NCBI GenBank assembly: GCA_947307505.1
Contig: CAMZJG010000019.1
Location: 1-10,119 of the forward strand
Length of the DNA stretch: 10,119 nt
Source: an uncultured Clostridia bacterium
GTDB taxonomy: Bacteria > Bacillota_A > Clostridia > Oscillospirales > Oscillospiraceae
Reading direction: 5' to 3'
Below are positions 1 to 9,235 of this stretch, piece after piece. Position numbers and translations under genes: made by a program. Within the stretch, counting starts at the first letter, position 1, and the number at the start of each line of letters is the position of its first letter. The notes beneath the pieces are model-generated. The model saw only the letters and a list, made by a program, of their open reading frames with translations, did not search any database and had not been told where the DNA came from.

Positions 1-104
1 GGTACGTGGATTTCATGGACGAATTCCCCATGAACGCCGCAGGCAAGATCCTCAAATACAAGCTCCGGGAGGACCTAGCGGCGAAATACGCGGCAAAGAA
101 CTGA
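1..104 (+). CDS. AMP-forming acyl-CoA synthetase/ligase, C-terminal end only
   Basis: Codons in frame from position 3 give 33 residues ending at TGA 102-104. The segment FPMNAAGKILKYKLRE matches the closing A10 motif (PxxxxGK followed by a basic helix) of the C-terminal mobile domain of ANL-superfamily enzymes, that is acyl-CoA synthetases, acetyl-CoA synthetases and related ligases. The lysine in AAGK is the residue that in this family contacts the acyl-adenylate during the first half reaction: carboxylate plus ATP gives acyl-AMP plus pyrophosphate. The second half reaction then forms the CoA thioester. Everything that would define the substrate lies upstream of the window, so the acyl chain cannot be named. 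The CapA-like gene follows 57 bp later on the same strand and may be co-transcribed. The family call is secure; the exact enzyme is not. Confidence 0.82.
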   Translation, partial: YVDFMDEFPMNAAGKILKYKLREDLAAKYAAKN

Positions 105-110
105 ATCACC

Positions 111-139
111 GAGCTCCGGGCGGCAGCCGCCCGGAGCTC
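111..139. terminator. Perfect inverted repeat between the ligase gene and the capA-like gene
   Basis: GAGCTCCGGGCGGC and its exact reverse complement flank a single A. In RNA this gives a 13-bp, very GC-rich stem with a CAG loop, starting 6 nt after the ligase stop codon. What follows (AGACTGTAGACG) has no U-tract, so it is not a classical rho-independent terminator. It could partly terminate, protect the 3' end of the upstream mRNA, or set unequal expression of the two genes. Confidence 0.5.
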
Positions 140-160
140 AGACTGTAGACGAGGTGGATC

Positions 161-1318
161 ATGAAGGAAACAGCGACTGTCCTCTCCGTGGGGGATCTGA
201 TCCTGGACGTCCCGGGAGTGGAAAAGTACTTCGACGAATCCCGGGCGCTCCTGAAAAGCGGCGACGTGGTGATGGGTCAGGTGGAGATCCCCTACACCAA
301 CCGTCCCCAGTGGAGCGCCTACGACAACCACAGCGCTCCGGCCACGGACCCTGCCCGGCTGGAGGCCATGAAGGACGCGGGCTTCAACGTGGGCACCTGC
401 GCGGGGAACCACTCCTTCGACCAGGGGCAATACGGCGTCATGGACACCCTGGACAAGCTGCATGAGCTGGGCATCGCCACGGCGGGTGAAGGGGCGGACG
501 ACGAGGAAGCCTGGGCTCCCGCGGTGATTTCCCGGAACGGCCTGAAATTCGCCTGCTTTTCCTATACCGCCGTGGGACCGAAAACCGTTCAGGCGGCCCC
601 CGCCAAGGCGGGAGCGGCGTTCATCTACGTGGCCACCTCCTACGATAACGACACCAACGAACCCGGAGCCCTGCCCACCCATATCTATACCTCCGTCAGT
701 CCCGCCGCCCTGGACCGGATGCGCCGCAGCTTCCGGAAGGCGAAGGCGGATGGCGCCATGGTCCTGGCCAGCTTCCATATGGGCCGGATGCACAGCACGG
801 ATATCCAGCAGTATCAGATCGAGCTGGCCCACGCCGCCATCGACGCGGGGGCGGAGATGGTCTTCGCCCACCATCCCCACACTCTCCTGGGGATCGAGAT
901 GTACAGGGGAAAGCCGATCTACTACAGCATCGGCCACTTCATCTTCGCCACGGACGCCTTTCTCCAGGAGGGCACGGCCCTGGCGGGCCAGCGAAAGTAC
1001 CTGCCCAACCACTGGCAGGGGGTCAACACCGAGGCGCTGATCAGGCCCCGGGAGCCCATTACGGATACCATCCCCTTCTATGTGGGGGACCAGGCCTCCC
1101 GCAACACCCTGATCGCCAAGGGGGTTTTCCATGAGACCGGCCTGGCGCGGGCAAGCTTCATCCCCTGCTGGATCGACGATACCGGCCACCCGGTCCCGGT
1201 GCGCCGGGGGGAAAAGGGGGACGACGTCCTGGCCCATATCCGGGAGCTCTGCCGTCTGGAACAGCTGGATACCCGGTTCGCCTGGAGCGAGGACGGGACC
1301 GAAGTCTGGCTCTCGTGA
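161..1318 (+). CDS. CapA-family protein (poly-gamma-glutamate biosynthesis type, metallophosphatase-like fold)
   Basis: A 385-residue protein of the CapA/PgsA (YwtB) family, whose members carry a calcineurin-like metallophosphatase fold. CapA proteins act in poly-gamma-glutamate capsule synthesis or export, but many family members have no known substrate. Conserved blocks are VGDLILD (residues 10-16) with the first metal ligand; GQVEIP (39-44), equivalent to the N-L/I-E block; AGNHSFDQGQYGVMDTL (81-97), equivalent to GNNH..D.G; SFHMGR (204-209); and FAHHPHTLLGIE (235-246) followed by GKPIYYSIGHFIF (250-262), the family's most typical stretch. Neither a signal peptide nor an N-terminal membrane anchor is visible, unlike the membrane-bound CapA of Bacillus, so a cytoplasmic role is likely. 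The start is chosen because GAGGTGG (151-157) lies just upstream of the ATG. No capB or capC is visible, so capsule synthesis is not supported by context. Confidence 0.85.
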   Translation: MKETATVLSVGDLILDVPGVEKYFDESRALLKSGDVVMGQVEIPYTNRPQWSAYDNHSAPATDPARLEAMKDAGFNVGTCAGNHSFDQGQYGVMDTLDKLHELGIATAGEGADDEEAWAPAVISRNGLKFACFSYTAVGPKTVQAAPAKAGAAFIYVATSYDNDTNEPGALPTHIYTSVSPAALDRMRRSFRKAKADGAMVLASFHMGRMHSTDIQQYQIELAHAAIDAGAEMVFAHHPHTLLGIEMYRGKPIYYSIGHFIFATDAFLQEGTALAGQRKYLPNHWQGVNTEALIRPREPITDTIPFYVGDQASRNTLIAKGVFHETGLARASFIPCWIDDTGHPVPVRRGEKGDDVLAHIRELCRLEQLDTRFAWSEDGTEVWLS

Positions 1319-1379
1319 TCCTGCCCAACGCCCATCCCGGGATCCGGAATTCCCATCCCCTGTCCCTCATCCCTTGTCC

Positions 1380-1408
1380 TTGCAATTCCCCCTGTTGTAT
1401 GCTATGCT
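1380..1408 (+). promoter_or_regulatory. Possible sigma-A promoter for the FAD oxidoreductase gene
   Basis: TTGCAA (1380-1385) and TATGCT (1403-1408) are separated by 17 bp, each matching four of six consensus positions. The surrounding 1390-1430 stretch is much more AT-rich than the rest of the window. A perfect 10-bp palindrome, TAATATATTA (1410-1419), falls where transcription would start and could be an operator. A second TATAAT-like hexamer, TATTAT (1424-1429), lacks a well-spaced -35. The rest of 1319-1460 holds no gene, and no terminator for the capA-like gene is visible. Confidence 0.4.
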
Positions 1409-1460
1409 GTAATATATTAGTCATATTATGCGATCTCACGATCATCAAGGAGGAAGCAGA

Positions 1461-2987
1461 ATGAACGCAAAGACCTATATCGAGCCTCAGACGACCATCC
1501 CCGTATACGATGAATGCGACGTTCTGGTGGTGGGCGGCGGCTCCGCCGGCCATACCGCAGCCATCGCCGCTGCCCGGGCGGGCTGCAAAAACATCATCCT
1601 GATGGAGCGGTACGGCTACTGCGGCGGCGACGTGACCGGCGGTTACGTGCTGCTCATCCCCAGCCTCTCCTTCCACGACAAGATCTATGTCCGGGGCATT
1701 CAGGAGGAGTGGTTCGACCGCCTCCGCAAGATCCCCGGCGCCGTGGCCGGTCCCGACCAGTCCCTCACCGGCAGCCACGATCCTCTGCTCATGAAGGCTT
1801 TCCGGGGCGTGGGCGGCGCCACCCGGGACCGTGTCGAATTCGGCTTCACCGTGGAGCCCAACCAGATGAAGATCGAGATGGACGTGATGCTCGCCGAGCA
1901 CGCGGACGCCATCCGGGTCCTGTACCACAGCTGGGGCACCAAGCCCATCATGGAGGGCAATATCTGCAAGGGCGTTATCTTCGAGAGCAAGGAAGGCCGC
2001 AAGGCCGTTCTCGCCAAGGTGGTCATCGACGCCACCGGCGACGCGGACCTGTGCCGTCTCTCCGGCGCTCCCACCTCCTCCGCCATCGACGATGAGTGCC
2101 GCTGCTCCTCCACCGCTCTGGTGTACCGCATCGGCGGCTTCAGCAAGAAGGCCTACGGCGAATGGATGCGCACCCACATGGAAGAAGCCCGCGCCATGGG
2201 CCAGGCCGTCGCGCAGATCCACGGCTTCCGCGCCGGCATGATCGACGGCCCCACGGACGACGTGAGCTGGATGAACAACTGGCAGCCCAAGCACGACTGC
2301 TCCCTGATCAAGGACCTGACCGACACCGAAATGAAGACCCGTCTGGTCCTGCGGAAGGTCGTGGACTACTACAAGACCGTCTGTCCCGAGATCTTCAAGG
2401 ACGCCTACCTGTACGATATCGCGCCTCAGCTGGGCACCAGAGGCTCCCACCGCATCGTGGGCGAGTACGTCATCTCCTCCAACGACTGGGCCTTCCCCAA
2501 GGAGCATGAGGACTGCATCGCCTGGCACTGCACCGTGGACACCCTGAACGACAACGCCCCCATCGAGATCCCCTACCGCGCCATCCTGCCTCAGAAGGTG
2601 GAAAACCTTCTGGCCCCCGGCCGCCATATCTCCGCGGACCGCATCGCCATCGACAACGTGAACCTGATCCCCCAGTGCGTCGGCACCGGTCAGGCCGCGG
2701 GCGTGGCCGCCGCCGTGGCTGTGGCGGACGGCACCAGCACCCACACCGTGGACGTGAAGAAGGTGCAGGATATCCTGGCGGGCGAGCAGAACGTGCCCCT
2801 GCCCCGGAACGCCCACACCGACGCCAGCTACACGGAGAATCTGGTGGCTCATGAGTACGGCCTTTACACCGAGGCCGCCAAAAAGGCCCGCGCCAGCGGC
2901 GACGCCGCCAGCGCCTACCGGCACTGGACCATGTCCGGCGGCATGGGCAATGCCAGCGCCCCCAAGGACCACACCGACAACAGCTGA
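1461..2987 (+). CDS. FAD-dependent oxidoreductase (FAD_oxidored-like family, substrate unknown)
   Basis: A 508-residue soluble flavoprotein. The start is ATG 1461, not the in-frame ATG at 1428, because AAGGAGG (1448-1454) lies 6 nt upstream of it. The N-terminus has the Rossmann ADP-binding motif DVLVVGGGSAG (20-30), ending with an acidic residue (E49 in LMER) that binds the ribose of the FAD adenosine. Further family marks are VVIDATGDADLC in the middle, TRGSHRIVGEY in the substrate half, and near the C-terminus LAPGRHISAD with QCVGTGQAAGVAAA, a second FAD-contacting glycine block. This arrangement fits the PF12831 type of flavoprotein related to fumarate reductase/succinate dehydrogenase flavoproteins, in which the substrate is usually unknown. 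No haem or iron-sulfur motif is present. It stands alone between a probable promoter and a strong terminator. It prefers CGC for arginine, whereas the neighbours favour CGG, which suggests high expression. Confidence 0.85.
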   Translation: MNAKTYIEPQTTIPVYDECDVLVVGGGSAGHTAAIAAARAGCKNIILMERYGYCGGDVTGGYVLLIPSLSFHDKIYVRGIQEEWFDRLRKIPGAVAGPDQSLTGSHDPLLMKAFRGVGGATRDRVEFGFTVEPNQMKIEMDVMLAEHADAIRVLYHSWGTKPIMEGNICKGVIFESKEGRKAVLAKVVIDATGDADLCRLSGAPTSSAIDDECRCSSTALVYRIGGFSKKAYGEWMRTHMEEARAMGQAVAQIHGFRAGMIDGPTDDVSWMNNWQPKHDCSLIKDLTDTEMKTRLVLRKVVDYYKTVCPEIFKDAYLYDIAPQLGTRGSHRIVGEYVISSNDWAFPKEHEDCIAWHCTVDTLNDNAPIEIPYRAILPQKVENLLAPGRHISADRIAIDNVNLIPQCVGTGQAAGVAAAVAVADGTSTHTVDVKKVQDILAGEQNVPLPRNAHTDASYTENLVAHEYGLYTEAAKKARASGDAASAYRHWTMSGGMGNASAPKDHTDNS

Positions 2988-3007
2988 GAAACGAAAACGC
3001 TTCTTTG

Positions 3008-3048
3008 ACCCGCAGGGCGCCTGCCCTGCGGGTTTCGCGTCTGTTTTT
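3008..3048 (+). terminator. Rho-independent terminator after the FAD oxidoreductase gene
   Basis: ACCCGCAGGGC (3008-3018) pairs perfectly with GCCCTGCGGGT (3023-3033) across a GCCT loop. This 11-bp stem is followed by TT and, after a short gap, TTTTT (3044-3048). It lies about 20 bp after the stop codon and just upstream of the ATP synthase promoter, so it separates the two transcription units. Confidence 0.85.
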
Positions 3049-3058
3049 CAATCAGACA

Positions 3059-3087
3059 TTGGCAAATCTGAAGTTCCGTAGTATAAT
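3059..3087 (+). promoter_or_regulatory. Promoter of the ATP synthase operon (sigma-A type)
   Basis: TTGGCA (3059-3064, five of six consensus positions) and TATAAT (3082-3087, perfect) are separated by exactly 17 bp. Transcription would begin near 3094-3096, giving a 5' leader of about 20 nt that contains AAGGAGGT (3101-3108) before the ATG at 3115. The short leader leaves little room for a riboswitch or attenuator, so control is probably constitutive or at the promoter. Confidence 0.88.
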
Positions 3088-3114
3088 ATAGAGTTATAGG
3101 AAGGAGGTCGTCCC

Positions 3115-3411
3115 ATGGAGTTGTTTTTCACCGGTCTTGCCGCGTTTGCGGGGGGAGCGCTGATCTCCTGGGTGAACTACCTTCTCCTCCGCCGCTTTCT
3201 GCGGAGCAAGGGGGAAACGGGGCTGAGCCTGGCCTCTCCCCTTCGGATGCTCCTGAGCGCGGCCTATTTTCTGGCCCTGTACCTGATCGGAAAACACACC
3301 GGTCTCAGCCTCTATGCCCTGCTCATCGGCGGAGCGCTGGGACTGACGATACTGCTGGCCCTCTTCACCCGGCGGCTCGCCCGGGAACTGGAGGGCAAAG
3401 GAAAGGAGTGA
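3115..3411 (+). CDS. atpI: ATP synthase subunit I-like membrane protein
   Basis: A 98-residue, very hydrophobic protein with three predicted membrane segments at about residues 3-25, 43-59 and 65-85, and a basic C-terminal tail (RRLARELEGKGKE). Small proteins of this kind stand first in many F-ATP synthase operons. AtpI helps assemble the c-ring or take up Mg2+ in some bacteria and is not part of the catalytic core. The assignment rests mainly on position (first gene behind the operon promoter, just ahead of subunit a), on size, and on an arginine just before the second membrane segment (R44 in SPLRMLL). It is shorter than the common four-helix AtpI of about 120 residues and resembles the three-helix AtpR of N-ATPase operons in size. 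The ribosome binding site AAGGAGGT is near-perfect. Confidence 0.68.
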   Translation: MELFFTGLAAFAGGALISWVNYLLLRRFLRSKGETGLSLASPLRMLLSAAYFLALYLIGKHTGLSLYALLIGGALGLTILLALFTRRLARELEGKGKE

Positions 3412-3417
3412 TGCGCC

Positions 3418-4080
3418 GTGGGTGAACCCTCCGAACCGGTGATCCGCCTGTTCGGCATCCTGGACGTGACCGGGGAAGTGATCGCCATGTGGATCTTTCT
3501 GGTCCTGGCGGCGGGGATCTCCCTGCTGGTCACCCGGAATCTGAAGGAGCGGCCCGGCCGGCTCCAGAATCTGCTGGAGATCGCCGTCAGCGGTCTGGAT
3601 AACTTCTTTTCCGGCATTCTGGGCAGGGAGAACGGCAGAAAGTATCTCTTCTTCCTGGGACCCCTGTTCTGCTTCATCATCCTGTCCAACTACTCCGGCC
3701 TCATCCCGGGAGTGGGGATCAGCAAATACGTAAAAGCCCCCACCTCCTCTCTCTCCGTCACCCTGGGGCTGGGCATCGTCACCTTCGTCTTTCTCCAGGC
3801 AGCGGGGATCCATGCGGGAGCGAAGCACTACCTGAAGCATTTCCTCACCCCGGTGGTGCCCCTTCTGCTGCTGGATGAGCTCATTAAACCCGCCTCCCTG
3901 GCCCTGCGTCTCTTCGGAAACATCTTCGGGGAAGAAACGGTGATGGAAAACCTCTACCACCTGCTCCCCATCGGCGCTCCCATCATCATGATGGTGCTGA
4001 GCCTGCTGTTCTGCGCCATCCAGGCCATCGTGTACACCATGCTCACCGCCTCCTATCTGCAGGAATTCATTGAAGATTAA
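3418..4080 (+). CDS. atpB: F1Fo-ATP synthase subunit a
   Basis: Subunit a is the stator half of the ion channel: it passes the coupling ion to and from the c-ring. This 220-residue protein carries the family core ELIKPASLALRLFGNIFGEE (154-173), in which R164 corresponds to the essential arginine (R210 in E. coli). SGLIPGVG (93-100) lies at the end of an early helix, and IQAIVYTMLTASYL (201-214) in the last helix has Q202 at the position of E. coli Q252. About five membrane segments are visible (near 21-39, 77-93, 112-130, 146-168 and 187-210). The start is GTG 3418: AGGAG (3404-3408) lies 9 nt upstream, and the ATG at 3411 runs straight into a stop. The gene begins 6 nt after atpI. It is short compared with E. 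coli (271 residues) because the N-terminus is reduced, as is common in Firmicutes. Confidence 0.95.
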   Translation: MGEPSEPVIRLFGILDVTGEVIAMWIFLVLAAGISLLVTRNLKERPGRLQNLLEIAVSGLDNFFSGILGRENGRKYLFFLGPLFCFIILSNYSGLIPGVGISKYVKAPTSSLSVTLGLGIVTFVFLQAAGIHAGAKHYLKHFLTPVVPLLLLDELIKPASLALRLFGNIFGEETVMENLYHLLPIGAPIIMMVLSLLFCAIQAIVYTMLTASYLQEFIED

Positions 4081-4122
4081 AACCATTCCGGACTTTTCAT
4101 CAACGAAAAAGGAGATTGTACC

Positions 4123-4356
4123 ATGTCCGATTCCGCAATCATCGCCCTTGCGGCGGCCCTGACCATCGCCCTCTCCACCGTGTTCCCCGCCCTGGCCCAG
4201 GGCAAGACCGCCCGGGCCGCCATGGAAAGCATCGCCCGGCAGCCGGAGGCCGCCAAGGATATCCGGGGAGCCCTGCTGCTCTCCATGGCTCTGATGGAAG
4301 CCCTCACCATCTATGGTCTGCTCATCGCCTTCATGCTGGTGGGCAAGATCGCCTGA
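4123..4356 (+). CDS. atpE: F1Fo-ATP synthase subunit c (rotor ring)
   Basis: A 77-residue hairpin of two membrane helices joined by the polar loop ARQPEA (38-43), which contacts gamma and epsilon. Several copies form the rotor ring. The ion-carrying carboxylate is E59 in [10 protein letters not shown]. Aligned by eye with the Na+-binding c subunit of Ilyobacter tartaricus, Q26 matches Q32, E59 matches E65 and Y64 matches Y70. The Na+-ligand serine (S66) is A60 here and T67 is L61. In helix 1 the usual GxGxGxG packing motif is F21-P22-A23-L24-A25-Q26-G27, so only the last glycine is kept and a phenylalanine replaces the first. GGAG (4111-4114) lies 8 nt before the ATG, inside a 42-nt gap after atpB. 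The larger gap and stronger site fit the need for more c than a. Confidence 0.95.
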   Translation: MSDSAIIALAAALTIALSTVFPALAQGKTARAAMESIARQPEAAKDIRGALLLSMALMEALTIYGLLIAFMLVGKIA

Positions 4357-4366
4357 ACATGGGAAG

Positions 4367-4789
4367 ATGAATATCCAGCCCAATATCCTGATCTGGACCG
4401 TTCTCTGCTTCTGCGCCTTCATGCTGATCCTCTGGCGGCTGCTGCTGCGGCCCCTGCTGCGGTTCATGGACGCCCGGGAGGAGCGTATCGCCCATGCCCG
4501 TACCCTGGACAAGAGCGCCCAGCGGGCGGAGGAGGAAGCCCGGCGGGAGGCTGAGCTGCAGCTTGCCCTCCGGCGGAGAGCCGAGGACCGGCAGCGGGAC
4601 CTTCAGGCGCAGCGGGAGGCCGGCGAAGCGGAGCTGAACGCCCAGGCCCTGGCCTTCCGGCAGGATACCGAACGGCAGCGGAAGGAGCTGGAGGCGGAAG
4701 CCGCCGCCCTGGTGCCCGAGCTGGCCACCTCTCTCCAAGCCCATGTGGACGCCTTTACGGAAAAGCTTGTGTCTTACGGAGAACGCTGA
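4367..4789 (+). CDS. atpF: F1Fo-ATP synthase subunit b (peripheral stalk)
   Basis: A 140-residue protein with one N-terminal membrane helix (about 5-27) followed by the typical junction LLRPLLRFMDAREERI (26-41) and then a long, highly charged Glu/Arg/Ala/Gln helix to the C-terminus. This is the architecture of subunit b, which anchors the stator in the membrane and runs up the side of F1. It is shorter than E. coli b (156 residues). ATG 4367 is 10 nt after the atpE stop. The only purine stretch, GGGAAG, touches the start codon, so translation probably depends on ribosomes finishing atpE. An earlier ATG (4359) would give only a tripeptide. The next gene, the fusion, starts directly after its TGA and brings a second, b'-like stalk segment, so the stator may be a b/b' heterodimer. 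Confidence 0.9.
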   Translation: MNIQPNILIWTVLCFCAFMLILWRLLLRPLLRFMDAREERIAHARTLDKSAQRAEEEARREAELQLALRRRAEDRQRDLQAQREAGEAELNAQALAFRQDTERQRKELEAEAAALVPELATSLQAHVDAFTEKLVSYGER

Positions 4790-7016
4790 ATGCATTTCTT
4801 GTACGCCCTGGTGAATTTCCTGCTCCTGGGCCTGGGCCTCTGGCTGGTGGGCCGGAGGTCGGTGCTTCCCCGCTTTGCGCAGCGGCGGAAGGATATCAGC
4901 AAAGCCCTGGATGATGCGGAGGCCTTGGAGGCCGCCGCCCTGGAGGAGCAGCCAGAAACGGAAACGAAAAAGGAGCCCGACGCCCTGCCGGAGGAACCGG
5001 AGGACGGCGGGCTGGAAGTATTGCGTCAGGCCCTGGAATCGGAAAAGGCTCTGGCTGAACAGGTCCATGCCCGGGAGCTGGAGGAGCTCCGCCAGGAGGC
5101 CATGGGCACTGCCCGGGACCAGGCGGTGCGGGCCCTGTGTCTGGAGCTGGGCGCTCATCTCACCCGTGAGCCCCAGGTCTCCCGTCTCCGGGCGCTGGAG
5201 CCCACGCTGGCACAAAAGGTGCTGGAAAACATCCGCATCACCCCCGGAGACATGTGTTACCTGATGCACCACGATGTGCTGTATGTCACCCTCACCTCCG
5301 CCTATCCCCTGGAGGACGATCTGGTGGATCTCATCGGTCAGCGAACCACCGCTCTGCTCCAGGAGGTGGGAGGCAAGCCCTCCTACTGGGTAAAGGTGGA
5401 CCCGGACCTGATCGGCGGTCTGCGCCTGCGCATCGGCGACACCGTCTACGATATGACGGTGGAAAACCGGCTCTATCACCTGGAAAAGGATCTGCTGAAG
5501 CGACCGCTGGACAATATCCAGGATAAGGAAAGCATCCTGGAGGATCTGATGGCGGGGGTCCGGGAGGCGGAGCCTCAGCTTGACACCTTCCAGCTTGGCC
5601 GGGTCCTAAGCATTTCCGATGGCATCTGCTGGCTGGACGGCCTGGCGGACATCATGTACGGCGAAGTGGTGGAGTTCGACTGCGGCGAGCGGGGCATGAT
5701 CCTGGATATCGAGCCCCAGCGCATCGGCTGCGTCGTATTCGGTGACTATGAGAAGATCGAGAGCGGCAGCCGGGTGCGCCGGGTGGGCCGCATTGCCAGC
5801 GTCCCTGTGGGGGAAGCCCTCCTGGGCCGGGTGGTGGATCCCCTGGGCCAGGCCATCGACGGCAAGGGCCGCATCCGCACGAACCTGAAGCGCCCCATCG
5901 AATACCCCGCTCCGGGCATCCCGGACCGGAGATCCATTTCCGTTCCCCTGCATACGGGCATCAAGGCCATCGACGCCCTGGTCCCCATCGGCCGGGGCCA
6001 GCGGGAACTCATCATCGGGGACCGGCAGTCCGGCAAGAGCGCCCTGGCTGTGGACGCTATCCTGAACCAGCGGGGCAAGAACGTGGCCTGCATCTATGTG
6101 GCCATCGGCCAGAAGGAAACGGCGGTGGCGGAATTGCGGGACAAGCTGGAGAAATACGGCGCCATGTCCTATACCACCATTGTCAGCGCCCCGGCCTCCA
6201 GCTCCGCCTCCATGCAGTATATCGCCCCCTTTGCCGGGGCTGCCATGAGCGAGTATTTCCTCTACTCCGGGCAGGATTGCCTGATCATCTACGACGACCT
6301 CTCCAAGCACGCCGTAGCCTACCGGGAGCTGTCCCTGCTCCTCCACCGCCCCTCCGGGCGGGAGGCCTACCCCGGGGATGTGTTCTACCTCCATTCCCGG
6401 CTCCTGGAGCGGGCCGCCCGGCTGACGGAGGAGGCCGGAGGGGGCAGCGTCACCGCCCTGCCCATGATCGAGACCCAGATGGGCGATATCTCCGCTTACA
6501 TCCCCACCAATGTGATCTCCATCACAGACGGGCAGATCTTCCTGGAAACGGACCTGTTCAACGCCGGGCAGCGGCCTGCGGTGAACGTGGGTCTCTCCGT
6601 CTCCCGTGTGGGCTCCGCCGCCCAGACCCCCTTGATGAAACAGGTCTCCTCCCGTCTGCGCATGGATCTGGCCCAGTACCGGGAGCTCAGCACCTTTTCC
6701 CAGTTCGGCTCCGACCTGGACGACAGCACCCGCGCCGTCCTCTCCGCCGGGGAACGGATGATGGCCGCCCTGTGCCAGCGGCGGTACGCCCCCCTGCCGG
6801 ACTGGAAGCAGGCCCTGCTGATCCTGGCGGTGTCCGAAGGCTTCGCCGCCGGGGAGAACAAGGAGACCATGGAGGACTTCGAATCCAGCCTGTATGTCTG
6901 GATGGAAACCTATGAGCCGCAGATTCCGGAACGGCTGAAAACCGGCGCAAAGCTGAACGGGGAGGAGATGGACCGGGTGAAGGAAGCCCTGACCCGGTTC
7001 GTCCGGGAGGCCAGAC

Positions 7017-7033
<17 letters not shown>
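4790..7033 (+). CDS. atpA: Fusion of b'-like stalk, delta C-terminal domain and ATP synthase alpha subunit
   Basis: One open frame of 747 residues. Residues 3-20 are a membrane helix (FLYALVNFLLLGLGLWLV) with a basic edge, and 21-50 a short charged helix. Residues 51-74 are an acidic Pro/Glu linker, and 75-147 a second charged helix ending in b'-like RDQAVRALCLELGAH. Residues 163-236 match the delta (OSCP) C-terminal domain: an alpha/beta start, then KVDPDLIGGLRLRIGDTVYD (202-221) and ENRLYHLEKDLL. From about residue 245 a full alpha subunit follows: SISDGICWLDGLADIMYGE (274-292), P-loop GDRQSGKS (410-417), LIIYDDLS (498-505), FYLHSRLLERAAR (532-544) and the arginine finger R606 in SVSRVG. 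Alpha sits in the catalytic hexamer with beta and binds a non-catalytic nucleotide. Delta joins F1 to the stalk. The start has GGAG 8 nt upstream and abuts the atpF stop. No separate delta gene exists in the operon. The family parts are clear; the quaternary arrangement is inference. Confidence 0.93.
5539..5551 (+). promoter_or_regulatory. Possible internal ribosome binding site and ATG for a free alpha subunit
   Basis: GGAGG (5539-5543) stands 5 nt upstream of ATG 5549-5551, in frame with the fusion gene at codon 254. Initiation here would make a 494-residue alpha subunit starting MAGVREAEPQ, which lacks only about the first dozen residues of a normal alpha. Other in-frame ATGs in the stalk/delta part (codons 105 and 155) have purine tracts only 2 nt away, too close to work well. 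The purines also encode Leu-Glu-Asp-Leu, so chance occurrence is possible. Confidence 0.35.

Positions 7034-9234
<2,201 letters not shown>

Positions 9235-9235
<1 letters not shown>

Noticed and set aside
1158..2972. A 604-codon open frame on the minus strand opposite the FAD oxidoreductase gene
   Set aside because: It is a mirror of the GC3-biased plus-strand gene, and its predicted protein is repetitive Gly/Val/His/Asp without any domain. The plus-strand gene has motifs, a promoter, a ribosome binding site and a terminator.
3094..4512. Long minus-strand open frames across the atp genes (also at 4331-5479, 5606-7066 and 7838-9190)
   Set aside because: All lie opposite clearly identified atp subunits and show only low-complexity composition from codon bias.
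4790..5548. The fusion as a sequencing or assembly artefact
   Set aside because: The frame stays open through all junctions with unchanged codon bias, no homopolymer run marks the borders, and the linkers are natural-looking. Reads would still be needed to exclude it completely.
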